Below, one piece after another: positions 23,747 to 35,640 of a DNA stretch of 64,000 nucleotides. The DNA is from Erythrobasidium yunnanense (taxonomy: Eukaryota; Basidiomycota; Cystobasidiomycetes; Erythrobasidiales; Erythrobasidiaceae). The stretch lies in the NCBI GenBank assembly GCA_001600175.1, contig BCJC01000003.1, forward strand, positions 1,302,001 through 1,366,000. The letters run 5' to 3'. Position numbers and translations under genes: made by a program. Within the stretch, counting starts at the first letter, position 1, and each line of letters opens with the position of its first letter. The notes beneath the pieces are model-generated. The model was not told the origin of the DNA. It saw nothing but the letters and a program-made list of their open reading frames with translations, and searched no databases.

Positions 23747-25677
23747 TCACACATAGCCTTTGTCGTCGCTGATGTTGTCGTTAGCAGCTGCTGAGGGACG
23801 CCATACCTCCTGCTGGACAGGCGTGTGCGTGGGTCTGACGAAGTCAGGATCTTCTTCTTGTCGCTTGCTCATTTCCAGCTCCTCTTTGAGATGCATTTCC
23901 ACAAGCTTCATAAACAACTTGAGCGTGTATATTGCAGCATTACCTGAAGAGCGATTTCAGCATGCTGAGTAACTAGCTAGAACTGCCAATACGCTTACTT
24001 GGATTATAGAGAGCTGACGTCTGTAGTCCAAGATCCTGGCATCCTTCACCTAGGCCTGACCGGACTCTAGTGTTCTTGAGCTTGTCCCAGTGTAGGAGGA
24101 AAGCAGGATACAGCCTCTGCGTGTCGAGCACAATAATGTCGCTTCGATCGACACTTCCGACGTAATTACTGGTTCTTAGATCGGTCCCGACGTGTCGTAG
24201 GATGGCAGCCGGAACGCGAGTTCGAATGGCTTTGTCTTTCTGATTGACCAGTGAGACGCCCATACTGCTCTCTCATCTTCGACTTAGCATCGTGGAAAAG
24301 GACAATTAACGGCTGATTCTCGGTATACGTCTTGATGATTATCCTGAGCTGGACCTGCAAATCAAACATTGATAGGAGCTGAGATTGGCCGGATCCAGGG
24401 TTCTGCGGCGCGGAAGAGAATCATCGACGAACTGCAGAGTCAGCTTTCAACCCGGGCGACGCTTCAGAGCTCTAGACGCGTACATTTCGGCAGTCGATTA
24501 GGTCTTGCCCGCGAAGCCTGTCTTCTTCGTTCTCGCACAGGACTACCGGAAGGCACGTCAACAGATAGAACATACGACAAGGTAGAAATCGATGCTCACC
24601 GAGGTGTTCTGCTTGAACGTTGGGTGATGATCCGTTTCTGGCTTTCCAGTTTACATGGGCCAGGCCGACTTTGACAAGTCCCTGAAATGGCATGATAAAT
24701 ATATGATGAGTACATATTGGCGTATGAAGCTCGCAGTATGCTCACGTCATCGTCATTCACGTCCGCTGCAAGGATCGCCCCTCCATTCAACGCGAAATCT
24801 TTCACCGTAACAAAAGCTGCGGTCGTATGCTTCAGCTTGGTCTGGAGTAGCAAGCGACGGCGAGCAGGCTGCAGTATACCTTCCTCCCACTCTGCCGGGG
24901 AGATGTCCCCATAGCCATAGTTGATCGTGATTGGTACTCGTGAGCGGCTTCCGGCGCTTGGAGCATTGTTGTCAATAGCCGAAGCGTTTATCGATGGTGT
25001 GGCTTCATTCGCGTCGACTCTGTCAGCTGGCCAGCCAGACTTGGCTGGCAAAATGGCGATAGTTCTCGAAGACGATGGCAAGGCTGATGAGGTTGCTTGC
25101 GCCGCAACTATAGCTGTTGCTGGTGATCCTATTTGCGGAGCATCTCTCGCATTGTCGCTGTTCCGTCTGTTCGTCATCGCCTGTATATTGCTATCGTTTC
25201 GACCATCTTGTCTTCTTTTCTTGCCCTTCTTTTCTGCGAATTGTATTCTGCTGTATGGAATATGCCGTGGAAAGCTGTGTATATTATCGAGTGCCGCATC
25301 TGCCGCAGCTTTTTGCTCGAAGGCGATTTGGACGATGGGCTGGCAGACGACCAAATTGCGACGCTATCAGCAAGAAAGGCTGAGATAGCTTCATGGATCA
25401 GACGACTCACTGCATCAATCCGCTGGAAGACGTTCTGGACAGCTCCGTACTGCGCAGCCCAGCTCTCTAGGTCCTGGAGATCAGCCTCAGATGCTCGACA
25501 GCCGTGGAGCTCCAGCTTGCGAGCTGTAAGGGCATTGTTGACGGGCAGCTTTAGCAATGGGTGGTGGACTTTAACAGATAACGAGCGGGAGAGCGGGAGA
25601 CGAGCTCGAGGGCAGGTGAAGACGATGTCGCTGGGAGCGTCAGACAGGGGCGGCTCTTCATGCAGACAAGATAGCAT
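23747..25677 (-). pseudogene. Gfd2/YDR514C-like DEDDh-fold protein, degenerate copy A
   Basis: Six exons align one-for-one with copy B: 25411-25677, 25363-24746, 24681-24600, 24542-24484, 24402-23999 and 23943-23747. They begin with an RRM-like N-terminus (RKLELHGCRASEADLQDL; RIQFAEKKGKKRR) and continue into the nuclease-like fold. The catalytic positions are lost: the first Asp-x-Glu reads DVN (DVE in copy B), and the C-terminal His-Asn...Asn-Asp-Ala reads YNPSNAA (HNGGNDA in B). The fifth exon is two bases shorter than in B, and the frame breaks between FHDAKSK and MGVSLV, so the exon total is not divisible by three. It is either a pseudogene or an RNA with unusual processing. Confidence 0.72.
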
Positions 25678-25962
25678 TATAAGATTAGTGAGATAGCAAA
25701 AGTATAGAGCTCTGATGTTTGTAACGACGATATAGAAGAGATGGGAGAAAACGAAAGGTGACTATATTTGCGATTGTTGCTAAGAGGGTAATTATGAATA
25801 CAACGATGATACCAGCTAAGACTTCTCCACTCTACAATTCCCTGAACTGCTCTACCCCGAATCCCGCATCACCGATCCTCGACCAGGACTTCCGATTTTC
25901 GCTTGTCTTCCAGCGTCTGGCCTGCCTGTCGAGTAGCTATAGCAGCTTACTCATCGATCAAT

Positions 25963-27749
25963 CTATGCCCAATCGTCATCGTCGCTGATATTGTTATCAT
26001 CTGCCGAAGGTTTCCAGACTTGCACCGGAGGTACTTTGGTACGCTCTTGAACGGACACGTAGGATGGCCCCGCTGCTAGGCGCTCTTGCTGTTGAATAGC
26101 CAGTTTCTCGATATGCATTTCGACTAGGCGCATGAATAGCTTGAGCGTATACACGGCGTCGTTGCCTGGGGAGTTAAGCAGTTAGCATATTATAGTTGAT
26201 CGTGGAGGGAGAAGATGCTCACCTCCGTTATGCAGAGCAGCAGTCTGCACTCCGATATCTTTGCATATATTCCCGAGACCCAATCTGACCTTGGTAGTCT
26301 TAAATAGGTCCCAGTGCATCAAGTATGCCTGATACAGCCTCTGTGTATCCCAGACGATCTTGTCACTTCTATCGATGAAGTTCGAGACGTGATTAAGCTT
26401 TGTTCCGAGATGGCGAAGTATACCACCAGGTACGCGAGTCTGTATGCCGCCGCTCGAAGAAGATAGTGAGACACCCATAAGTTCAAAATAGGACCTTTCG
26501 GCCTTTGCATCGTGAAAGAGAAAGACGAGAGGTTGTTTAGGGTCCGAAGTGTATGTTGCAATCATATAGTTTAGTTTGGTTTGAAGATCGTCTTGTGAGA
26601 GGACTTGGGATGTACCGAAGGCGAAGTACTATCAGAGGTTAGTAATACATATTCATATCAGCATATACACGGTATAATGGTCAAGAGTTGCTATTACCCA
26701 CATCGCGTCGATCGTAAAAGTTGTCCCCGTTGCGCTTCTCCTTGTTCTCCTGTATGACTTGAGTCCCAGATCAGCATCCGTATACCGATATGTGTGAAGC
26801 GTAAGGTAGCTTACTAATGTGCTCTGCACGGACATTAGGAGACGACCCATTGCCAGCCTTCCAATTGACGTGTGCGAGCCCGACTTCCAAGATATCCTGC
26901 AAAGACTCGATTAGCGCAGCCCCACAGGTGGTGAGTAGAGTCTTCTTACAGCGCTATCATGCTCCCATGCTTCGACGTCCACAGCCAGGATGGCTCCTCC
27001 GTTCAGAGCGAAGTCCTTGACCAGCAAGAAGGCTGTCCGGTCTAGGACATCAGCATGTATACGGGTCATTGGGTGAGAGATGCGCGCACCCTCCTCCCAC
27101 TCTATGCCTGTGATACTACCATAGTCGATCTTCTCGGCCTGAATTGGGATATATCCATCGTCGTAGTCTGAATCCATTTGTGACAGTTCCCACGTATCCA
27201 ATCCATTACTATTGACTGTAGTGGCTCCATTGGCATCTAGTCCCTCTACTGCTCTGACAAAGTTGTCGGGCAGAGCGTTGATCTTTCTCGGAGCTGGAGC
27301 TAAGGCTGCTGGATGTGCTTGAGCGGCTGCTGTTGCTGTAGCTGATGGACCTAGTCGCGTGCTATCTACGCCGTTGCCGTTACTTCTGCTCGATGACGCT
27401 TGCCCGTTCTCAGGAGCTGCCTGCTGGTTGTTCTTGCTTGCATCTCCCTTCTGGCCTGCAAATCTGACCAGCCCATGTCGTACATGTCGTGGAATGCTCT
27501 GTATGTTGCCGTATGCTGTATTGGCTGCGCTCTCCTCCCTAAAGGTGATTCTCACTATCGGCTGGCAGACGCGACTCTGAGTCCTGGCTCGATTTCGCTC
27601 TGACGAAGTGTGCGACTTACTGGCCCCTTTGGCTGCTTGAATATTGTCTGTACTGCTCCATACTGCTCAGCCCAGTACTTGAGATCTTCAATGTCTGCTT
27701 CAGATGCTTGACAGCGATGCACTTCGAGCTGGCGGTCCTTGGAGGACAT
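25963..27749 (-). CDS. Gfd2/YDR514C-like DEDDh-fold nuclease with RRM-like N-terminus, copy B
   Basis: Six exons (27621-27749, 26950-27576, 26815-26896, 26702-26757, 26223-26628, 25963-26165) encode 500 residues. Residues 1-90 resemble an RRM (LEVHRCQASEADIEDLKYWA; RHGLVRFAGQK). After a linker comes the RNase-H-like fold: LAVDVEAWEHDSADILEVGLAHVNW, FAFGTSQVL, FLFHDAKAE, WDTQRL and ALHNGGNDAVYTLKLFMRLVEMH. The Asp-Glu, Asp and His-Asp residues expected of DEDDh exonucleases are all present. Yeast Gfd2 and YDR514C share this C-terminal domain; their biochemical role is poorly known. It lies about 290 bases upstream of copy A in the same orientation, a tandem duplication. Confidence 0.8.
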
Positions 27750-28172
27750 CCTGAGGCTGAGGCAATGGAGCAATGAGAGCGAATAGAAGTAGAGGGAGGT
27801 TGTCAAGCGTAGGGATTGGATGTCGTTGATGTGAGTGTGAGTGTGAGTGTGATGGTTTGTGTTGATCAAGGACGGTTATGCATGCATACAACATCCTGAT
27901 CTAGCTGCTGGCCTGTTCCCTTCCCCTCTGGATTGTCAAGAGCCAACCTTTGAAGTTGAAGATGGAGTGGTGGTTGATATCACGTCGATGTTGTTCGTCG
28001 ACGCGATCCCTCGCTTCCTCTCCCAATCAGGCAGGACACACACTACTCCCGGACCGGATGACGTCGATCTATGACAATTTATAGAGAGAGAGCAGCTTTT
28101 CGACTTCTTCTTCTTCTTTCTTTCTTCATCAACTTCTTCAAGTTAATACTCCCCTCTAAACACACATAAATC
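27750..28172. other. Divergent promoter region (copy B / allergen-like gene)
   Basis: A head-to-head spacing of about 420 bases. It includes a GTGTGA microsatellite at 27831-27852 and a CT-rich run near 28100-28130 just before the rightward gene. Confidence 0.5.
27831..27852. repeat. GTGTGA microsatellite
   Basis: About three and a half tandem units of the hexamer GTGTGA lie in the 5' leader of the leftward nuclease-like gene. Confidence 0.8.
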
Positions 28173-29780
28173 ATGTCCGGCATCGTAGACAGGTGCGACT
28201 ATTCCTTCATCTTCAAAGCTCTGCCCGATCCAGCCGGCTTCTTTCTCCGCTCTCAGCCCAAACTGACAGCTTCTTCCTAATCAACCACTCCGCAGAGTCC
28301 TCGGAGGTCTCAAAGACAAGGAAGTCAGACAGTCCATCGCAACTGAGAATGCAAACAGACACGAGTGCGTTCAGATACACTTTCGACCTTTCCCGAACAA
28401 GAAGATCTGCTGACGTCGAAAGCTAGGACTGGCCCAGAAGCACTCGCACTTGGAAAGCCATCAGAGTACATCGTAGATGACAGGATCGGTGGTACTCACA
28501 CAAGGTGGGCCGTCTCCCTCTCACACGAAGAAGATGCGAACCCGCTAAAGCCATTTCTTCTTCTTCACTAAAGAAACGTGCTCGATGCAGTGGTTCACGA
28601 AAACGTCCTGCAACATGCTCACCACGAAGTCACACCTATCGTAAACAGGTGCGGTGCCAACTCTTGCTAAGGCGTGGAAGCCCGACTGATCCACACTTCC
28701 GCAGAGAGCGACACGAGACTGAGATCCACCAGAAGGTCCAGCCAGTTCTGTAGGCCGCTCCGCCTTGCTTAAAAGCCAGACAACAAGCTGATCTCTATCC
28801 TCCCCCCCCAGCGACAAGCAAGAGTTCCACACTCATCAGTGAGCCGGCTTTCTTTCACCATCGTCGTTCAAATTACTGATACTAGTTATTCGCAGCCAAC
28901 ACGTTGCTCCCCACGTCTCTCGAAACATCCACGAAGACATCACGGAAGAGCACTCGACCAAGTACCGCTCGCAAGGCCAATACGCTCACCAGCAGACCAT
29001 TGGAGATCAGACTCACTCTACCTCCGTCAATGCTCCTATCGTCAGAGAGCACGTTAATAAGCACATCATTGAGGGTTAGTCCGATCTCCATGTCGTGTCA
29101 GCTGAGCGGGGCTGACGGAAAAACGAATGCGAACAGAGATCCAGCCTATCATCCAGAGACAGACTCAGCGTGTTGAGCACCACCACACTACTCAACAGAT
29201 CAACGAGGTCCACGTCAAGGCCCCCGTTGTGCACTCTGTGTAGGCTTCCCCTCTTATTTCCATCTTACCTTCCTTTCTGACATCGAGGTGTTTTCGCAGC
29301 GTCCACAATGCTGCCATCTCTATGGAGGAGTTCGCTGGCAAAGTCGCCAACTTGTCAATGGGACGTGGTCACCAGTCGACTGGCTCAACCGGTTCAGCTT
29401 CTGGCTTGACTGGCTCTACATCCGGCCACGGACTGACCGGCTCTGGCTCTGGTCTTACTGGCTCTAACTCCACCCACGGACACGGTCTGACCGGCTCTGG
29501 CTCTGGCTTGACTGGTCACAACTCTACTACTCACGGAAGCGGTCTCACTGGATCTTCAACCGGTCACGGTTTGACTGGATCTTCATCCGGAACCGGGTAC
29601 GGTGTCGACGGTACCAACCGTGATGGATTGACTGGATCCAACTCCACTTCCACCCATGGCCACTCTCACTCTGGCAGCCACGGAAACAACACATACAACG
29701 AGGGACACAAGCCAAGCATCATCGAGAAGGTAGCTGAAAAGGTCACCGGAAAGGATGTCGGCCAGAAAAACACTGCCTAA
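28173..29780 (+). CDS. His-rich, GLTG-repeat allergen-like protein
   Basis: Nine exons (28173-28192, 28296-28364, 28427-28504, 28574-28648, 28705-28749, 28812-28838, 28896-29074, 29137-29239, 29300-29780) encode 358 residues. Opening MSGIVDRVLGGLKDKEVRQ, it continues with a His/Glu-rich helical middle (HETEIHQKVQPVL, REHVNKHIIEEIQPI, EVHVKAPVVHSVVHN). The last 160 residues carry eight GLTG units alternating with Ser/Gly/Thr-rich spacers and end in a Lys-rich helix. There is no signal peptide or membrane segment. It resembles fungal proteins labelled allergen or stress-associated, whose function is unknown. All splice phases agree. Confidence 0.82.
29385..29650 (+). repeat. In-frame GLTG-S-x-S repeats
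   Basis: Eight GLTG tetrapeptides preceded by Ser, His or Asp recur at 7-16 residue spacing in the last exon of the allergen-like gene. Confidence 0.85.
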
Positions 29781-30063
29781 GTCGAGCACTCTAGGTTTGG
29801 GCAGGCACTTTAATGCTGTCACTCTGTGATTTGAATGTGTAGGCATCCATCCATCGCGCGTTACACTAGATATTACTTTCCATACTCTGTACAATCCACC
29901 TAATCAGACACATCCATACGTGTAGTAATCATTCATACTATCTATACTGCTATAGCAATGCACTATTTATCGATCCAGCTCGCTGTGTTTGGCATTTGTC
30001 TATTCGAAGCGGCTGTTCCTTGCCTCACCTCACCACGCAACTTTCGCCAAACTTTTTGCAAAA

Positions 30064-32147
30064 ATGTGAGTAGCGCGAGCACGTCGAGGACAGCTACGAT
30101 GTAGAGAGTGTATGCTGAATGCTACCTCGTTGGGATTATCAGGGACTCACGACGTTCGCAGTACAAGAACCGAGGGCAGTTCAAGCAGGACGAGCTGAAA
30201 AAGAAGCGCGAGGAGCAGCAAGTCGAGATCCGAAAGCAGAAGAGGGAGGAATCAATCGCAAAGAGAAGAAACTTGCATGTACCATCATCGTCCGGCGTCG
30301 GTGGTGCAGACAGCGATGAGGACGAGGCCGTCGCGACTCAGCTCGACAATCAGGTGGGCCCGCTCTTCCAACGCAGCTATAATATGGTCAACATGATCTG
30401 ACATGCTTGATCATCCTACGCTCCCTGTCGTGCCGCTATCGTGCTGTGATTCCAGCTCAATGAACAGCTCCCACAGATGGTCCAGGGCGTCTTTTCAGAC
30501 AGCGTGGACGCTCAACTCGACTGCACCACCAAGTTCCGCAAACTACTATCCAAAGAGAAGAACCCTCCCATCGAAAAAGTCATTGAATGCGGCGTCGTAA
30601 ACAGATTTGTAGAGTTTTTGCGAAGCCCGCACTCGATGATCCAGGTGAGAGGCCGACATACCTCTTATCATGATTGAAACTGTGCTATGCTGACAGTCGG
30701 CTGTGTGATTGTTACGCGCGCAGTTTGAGGCCGCATGGGCGCTCACAAACATCGCATCCGGCACGTCCGACCACACCCAAGTAGTCATCAACGCAGGCGC
30801 CGTACCCATCTTCATTGAACTCCTGTCTTCACCTGTTCTGGACGTCCGCGAACAAGCAGTATGGGCCCTCGGAAACATTGCTGGAGACTCGCCTAAATGC
30901 AGAGACTACGTCCTCGAGCAAGGCGCGCTACGACCGCTTCTCAGTCTGCTGAATGAGCACCATAAGATCTCGATGGTCAGAAACGCTACGTGGACCCTGT
31001 CAAACTTCTGCAGAGGTAAAAACCCTCAGCCTAGCTGGGAGCTGGTGCGTAAACGCTCACACAGATGCCCGTGAATTATCGCTAAATAGGTGCTATAGAT
31101 CGCACCGGCCCTCAGCGTGCTCACAAAGCTCGTCTTCTCCCTCGACGATGAGGTTCTTATCGATGCATGCTGGGCGATTTCATACCTTTCCGACGGTTCA
31201 AACGATAAGATCCAGGCTGTTATCGAGTCCGGCGTGGTCAGACGACTAGTAGAGCTCCTAATGTGCGTTGGCGAACAACCTTTCAAGTTAGGGTGAAGCT
31301 GATGGATTGGCTTCTGTAGGCATAACTCGACAGCTGTCCAGACACCCGCTCTTCGTTCGGTCGGAAACATTGTCACAGGAGACGATCTGCAAACTCAAGT
31401 CGTTATCGCATCCGGCGCCCTTCCAGCTCTCCTGTCCCTTCTATCCTCGCCCAAAGAAGGTATCCGTAAGGAAGCATGCTGGACGATCTCAAATGTCACT
31501 GCCGGTTCAGCTCATCAGATTCAATGTGTCATCGACGCCAACATCCTTCCACCTCTCATTAACATCCTCCAGAACGCCGACTTCAAAACGAAGAAAGAAG
31601 CATGCTGGGCCATCTCCAACGCTACGTCCGGAGGACTAGCAGAGCCATCCCAGATCCGCTACCTCGTCTCTCAAGGAGTCATCAAGCCTCTGTGTGACTT
31701 GCTGAAAGCTATGGACAACAAGATCATCCAAGTCGCGCTCGATGGACTGGAGAATATCCTCAAAGTTGGAGAAGCGGACAAAGAAGCCAACGGAGGTGTC
31801 AATCAGTATTCACAATTCGTGGAAGAGGCAGGCGGAATGGTCACGATCCACAACTTGCAGCATCACGAAAATCTCGAGATCTACAAGAAGTGCTTCTATA
31901 TCATGGACAAGTATGTGACCATATGACAGGCATATAAGACTTCACGCTAACAAGCACAATCACTCACAGGTACTTCCCCGAAGACGGCGAGGAGGAAGTC
32001 GATACTGCCCAAGTCAACGAGGCTGGCGGTGTAAGCTTTTCTCTCGCAGAAGCTTTTTTCCGTGTATCTGACATCTCTTTTGTTAAGTTCGCATTCAACT
32101 CGGACATCCAAGCACCAAACGGCGGCTTCAACTTCGATATGCAGTAG
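30064..32147 (+). CDS. SRP1: Importin subunit alpha (karyopherin alpha)
   Basis: Coding exons are 30064-30065, 30143-30353, 30456-30644, 30724-31044, 31099-31262, 31320-31910, 31970-32030 and 32088-32147, giving 532 residues. The first coding exon holds only A and T of the start codon; the intron (GTGAGT...ATCAG) supplies the G downstream. The N-terminus is the importin-beta-binding domain ([11 protein letters not shown], then [23 protein letters not shown]). Armadillo repeats follow, with the signature lines [78 protein letters not shown] and [13 protein letters not shown]. It imports classical NLS cargo into the nucleus. Confidence 0.96.
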
Positions 32148-32588
32148 AGCCATCGTTCACGGGCTTCTGCTTTAGGATTTTACTTCAGCCATACTCCCTC
32201 ACCCTCGACTTCCACCTGCCTTGATGCAAGCTACGCTCTCCTATCTTCGGGCCTGAATGCATACGACCTCTTCCGTCTCTACGCATCGTTCCTTCTTCCA
32301 CTGTACCATTTACCGTTTTCGATTGAGGGAATAAGTTGACTACACTAGAAGTTCAGACCTCTAAAGGAGGGCGGACTCATGACATTTTAACGACAGTAAT
32401 TCTTCCTGGACACAATTGTCCAATGAAAGAGGGTATCACGACGTAAAGTTTAGGAGGGGAATCTTAGAAAGTTTGTTCTGTCTTTCTCCAGGTCTTCCCT
32501 TCGTTCAGACTTCCTATTAGCGATGTTTTGCAAAGAATCGTTTCGCTTCGAATCTCTGATCGTCGCGCTTTGCTTCTTTGCCTGCCTG
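32148..32588. other. Intergenic region before the aminotransferase
   Basis: Importin 3' region and aminotransferase promoter. An in-frame upstream ATG at 32523 would extend the aminotransferase by 22 residues. Confidence 0.45.
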
Positions 32589-34183
32589 ATGACTTCTGAC
32601 ACGAAACCCGACTATGCCTACGTCGTGAATCCATATCTTGAAGCTACGAATCCTGCGCCCATCGCGACTGCGAAAGCATGGGGCAACTCGTACTCTGGGG
32701 GTTATGGCCCGCTCCTCTCGCTGACCCAGGTACATTGGGCCACAAATCTAGATGGCTCTTTCCTTCCTTATGCTTGAATGATTCTTATCGTCTGGCTTCT
32801 ATCCTCCTCCCCATACCTGCAGGGCGTCCCATCTATTCCGCCAGATGACGAGTTTATGAATCGTCTTGCAAGAGAAGCGCGCGAGCCTGCCAATGCTACA
32901 TACGGCGTCTTGACAGGCGAACCTTCTCTGCGGGAAGCTTTTGCGAAAGACGTGCAAAAGACTTATCAAACGGACAAAGTGGAAGATCTCGTGAGCTAGA
33001 CTTTTGATGACAGCTCAGCTAATCGGAACTGATGTTACACGATAGAACGTAGGCATCACTGCTGGATGCAACATGGCTGCGCAAGTAGCTTTCCAGGCTA
33101 TTGCGAAAGCCGGAGACGAAGTCATGTAGGCAACGCATCGTTGGCCTTGATGAGAGGCTTAGATTGGATCATTGCCTACAGCCTTCCTTCTCCGTGGTAC
33201 TTCAATCATGAAATGTGCCTCGATATGCTCGGAATCAAGATTGTTCCATTACCATGTCAGCATAATCCGCAAGAAGGAGGATTCACACCAACTCCCAAAG
33301 ATGCGGAGAGACTCCTCACAAAGAGAACACGAGCTATCGTGCTTGTCACGCCCAACAACCGTAAGATATTTCCCTAACCCAGATTTAGGCATGCTAAGCA
33401 AAGATGGTTTCAGCAACCGGATCGATCTACTCGCACGACCTCATCGAAAGCTTCTACCGTCTCTGTAAGAAAGCTGGCATAGCTCTCATTCTGGACGAGA
33501 CCTATCGAGACTTCCTTTCGCCGGCGCAACAACCAGCTCACAAGCTATTCTCGCTTCCAGACTGGGAAACGACTTTGATATCACTGTACTCCTTCAGTAA
33601 ATCGTATGCGATACCTGGGCACAGAGTTGGAGCTTTGATCGGCTCGCGCGATCTAGTAGGAAAGCAGATCTCGAAGGTCTTGGATACAATGATTATTTGT
33701 GCGCCTGTAGCTGCACAAAAGACAGTAGCTTGGGCTATCTCGCAGCCTAGTCAGGTGAAGTGGAGGAATGATAGGCGGGATGAGCTTCTAAACCGAGCGA
33801 AGCTTTTCTCGCAAGTCATTAATGCTGTCAATGCGAGGATCTCGGAGGAGAGGGGAGACGATAAGTCGCCGCCCGCATACGAGATAGATGGACTAGGGTC
33901 ATACTATGCCTTCTTGAGAAATCCTTATCTGCGAGATGGTATACACCAAGAACGACTTGGGAAACTGCTTGCAGCAGAAGTAGGCGTTATCACACTGCCA
34001 GGATCGTTCTTCGGCCAGGGAGTCATCCTCGATGCGAGTTCTGGGAAACGCATCAAGGATCCGGACGACTCGAAAGATCAGCATTTGCGGATCAGTATAG
34101 CTAATATTCTGGATGATGGGATTAGAGCAATGGAGGAGCGGCTTGTACAGCTGGATAGACTGATTAGAGATGGTTTAAGATGA
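32589..34183 (+). CDS. PLP-dependent class I/II aminotransferase
   Basis: Exons 32589-32729, 32823-32990, 33046-33125, 33182-33360 and 33414-34183 encode 445 residues. An alternative ATG at 32523 would add a hydrophobic leader (LIVALCFFACL). Motifs: YGVLTGEPSLREAFAKDV; TAGCNMAAQVAFQAIAKAGDEVILPSPWYFNH; VTPNNPTGSIYS with the cofactor-pocket Asn; LILDETYRDF with the Asp; SLYSFSKSYAIPGHRVG with the Schiff-base lysine; and a C-terminal LRISIANI arginine. This is fold-type I; substrate specificity cannot be read. It lies next to and convergent with eIF3k. Confidence 0.9.
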
Positions 34184-34272
34184 AGTTCAATCGTTTGGTG
34201 TCAGTTATCATAAGCATTTGTGCAGTATAAAGTAGCCATTGCTTGTAGCCCGCCGTGGGCATGTCACATAGT

Positions 34273-35362
34273 CTACACGGAAATCGACTGCGCAAGAGTG
34301 CGTACCATCCCTACGTGATACTTCGTCAGTACATGTACGCTCTGGAAGCTTGACGCATCGGAACTTACTAGACAGATCGACAGTCTCGCTTTGCACGGTT
34401 GATTTTGGGTCGTTTGCCTCGTTGCTTGGGATCTTGACATACTCCCCATCTAGCTGCCAGTCCATAATCGATTTGACAAAGCCCTCTAGCCCTTCGCCCT
34501 TGTGATTCTCCTCGTCCGTGAACCCTAGCCATTCCTCGGCCCGCTTCTTCTCTATGCTCCTGAATGTATCGGCCAGAGATGCGCCAATTGATTTCCTTAT
34601 GAGATTTGGGAAAGAGGGTAATGATTCCAGTGCGGGTGAGAATGCACTGCTGTAGACATCTTCGCTTCTCAAGAGTTTCCAGAAAGCCGGGAAATCTCGC
34701 TGGCGCAGAAGCGTCGATAGAGTGTTTGCTAGTTGAAGTGCGCGCAATTGTTCGGATGTAGAGAGGTTTGTAGAGCTTCGGTCGCCTAGCAGCGACATGC
34801 ACAAGCTGAAGTCAGCGCCAAAGGGTGCATGGCCGATGGCTTTTGCGAGAACGAGCTGGGCATCACCACATCAGTGACATTCTCATGTTTACCTAGCTTC
34901 AGAGCACACGGTTATCGTATCTGGCGAAGCATCGTCTTCGTCTGGCTGAGGGACCAAGTTTTCGTTAAACTGGATGAGCTTGAGCAGCGCGAGGTTGGCC
35001 AGCGGGTCGTATGTTTCGTCCTTGATCTGTTGACTGAGGTATTCTTCAAGCACTGTGCGTCGTCCATATCGTGTCAGCATTTCGGACCTCTTTGTTGCGC
35101 TTTGCTTTTGCGCAGAAACCTACATGGGGCGTTGCCTGGATTGTAGCTGGAAGCCCGACACTCTCAGCTGAATGTTCTGCATTTGATGAAGACAACAACC
35201 CTCACCGCTCGACGCTGTTGATGAGGTCGTCGCTGGAAAATCATCAAGAAATGGCACCCGTTCATGCATCAGCATCCCATCCTGCGCTTCTCTGACCATT
35301 TCTGCTGTGTTTGCTGCTCACATCTCATCGCTACGACACGCTGGACGGGCCCACGAAGTCAT
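34273..35362 (-). CDS. eIF3 subunit k
   Basis: Six exons (35340-35362, 35206-35232, 35124-35146, 34910-35052, 34369-34855, 34273-34310) encode 246 residues, three of the first exons being 23-27 bases. The joined start is MTSWARPADDLINSVERYNPGNAPLLEEYL, then YDPLANLALLKLIQFN, LVLAKAIGHAPFGADFSLCMSLL, and a winged-helix/PCI-type C-terminus with SIMDWQLDGEYVKIPSNEAND and ETVDLSRMVRTLAQSISV. This is the CSN8/PSMD8/eIF3k fold. The subunit binds at the periphery of eIF3 on the 40S ribosome. Without the 23-base exon at 35124-35146 the conserved YNP element is lost. Confidence 0.88.
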
Positions 35363-35640
35363 GCTGTATCTGGATGTTGGCTTCAAGTAAGGCTACATAT
35401 GGTCTGGCTATTATGGCGACACATGGCGAAGAAGCCGACGGACGTGGTATCAAGTCGCAATCTATCACCTGATGCGATTAACAACCCATTGCAGCACCCA
35501 TAAGAGCTTGCGCCGCTCTGACGGTCGCGGAGAAACATGAACATGCAGTTATCGCTACATTGGTACGATGCTATGATGCGTGCTGATGCAGATCTACTAT
35601 ACAATGTGCCACAGGGGCGCTGCACGATATGCGCAAATGC

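Noticed and set aside
34273-35362. Seemingly non-canonical splice acceptors in eIF3k
   Set aside because: All junctions become GT-AG when the 23-base exon at 35124-35146 and the acceptors at 34855 and 34310 are used.
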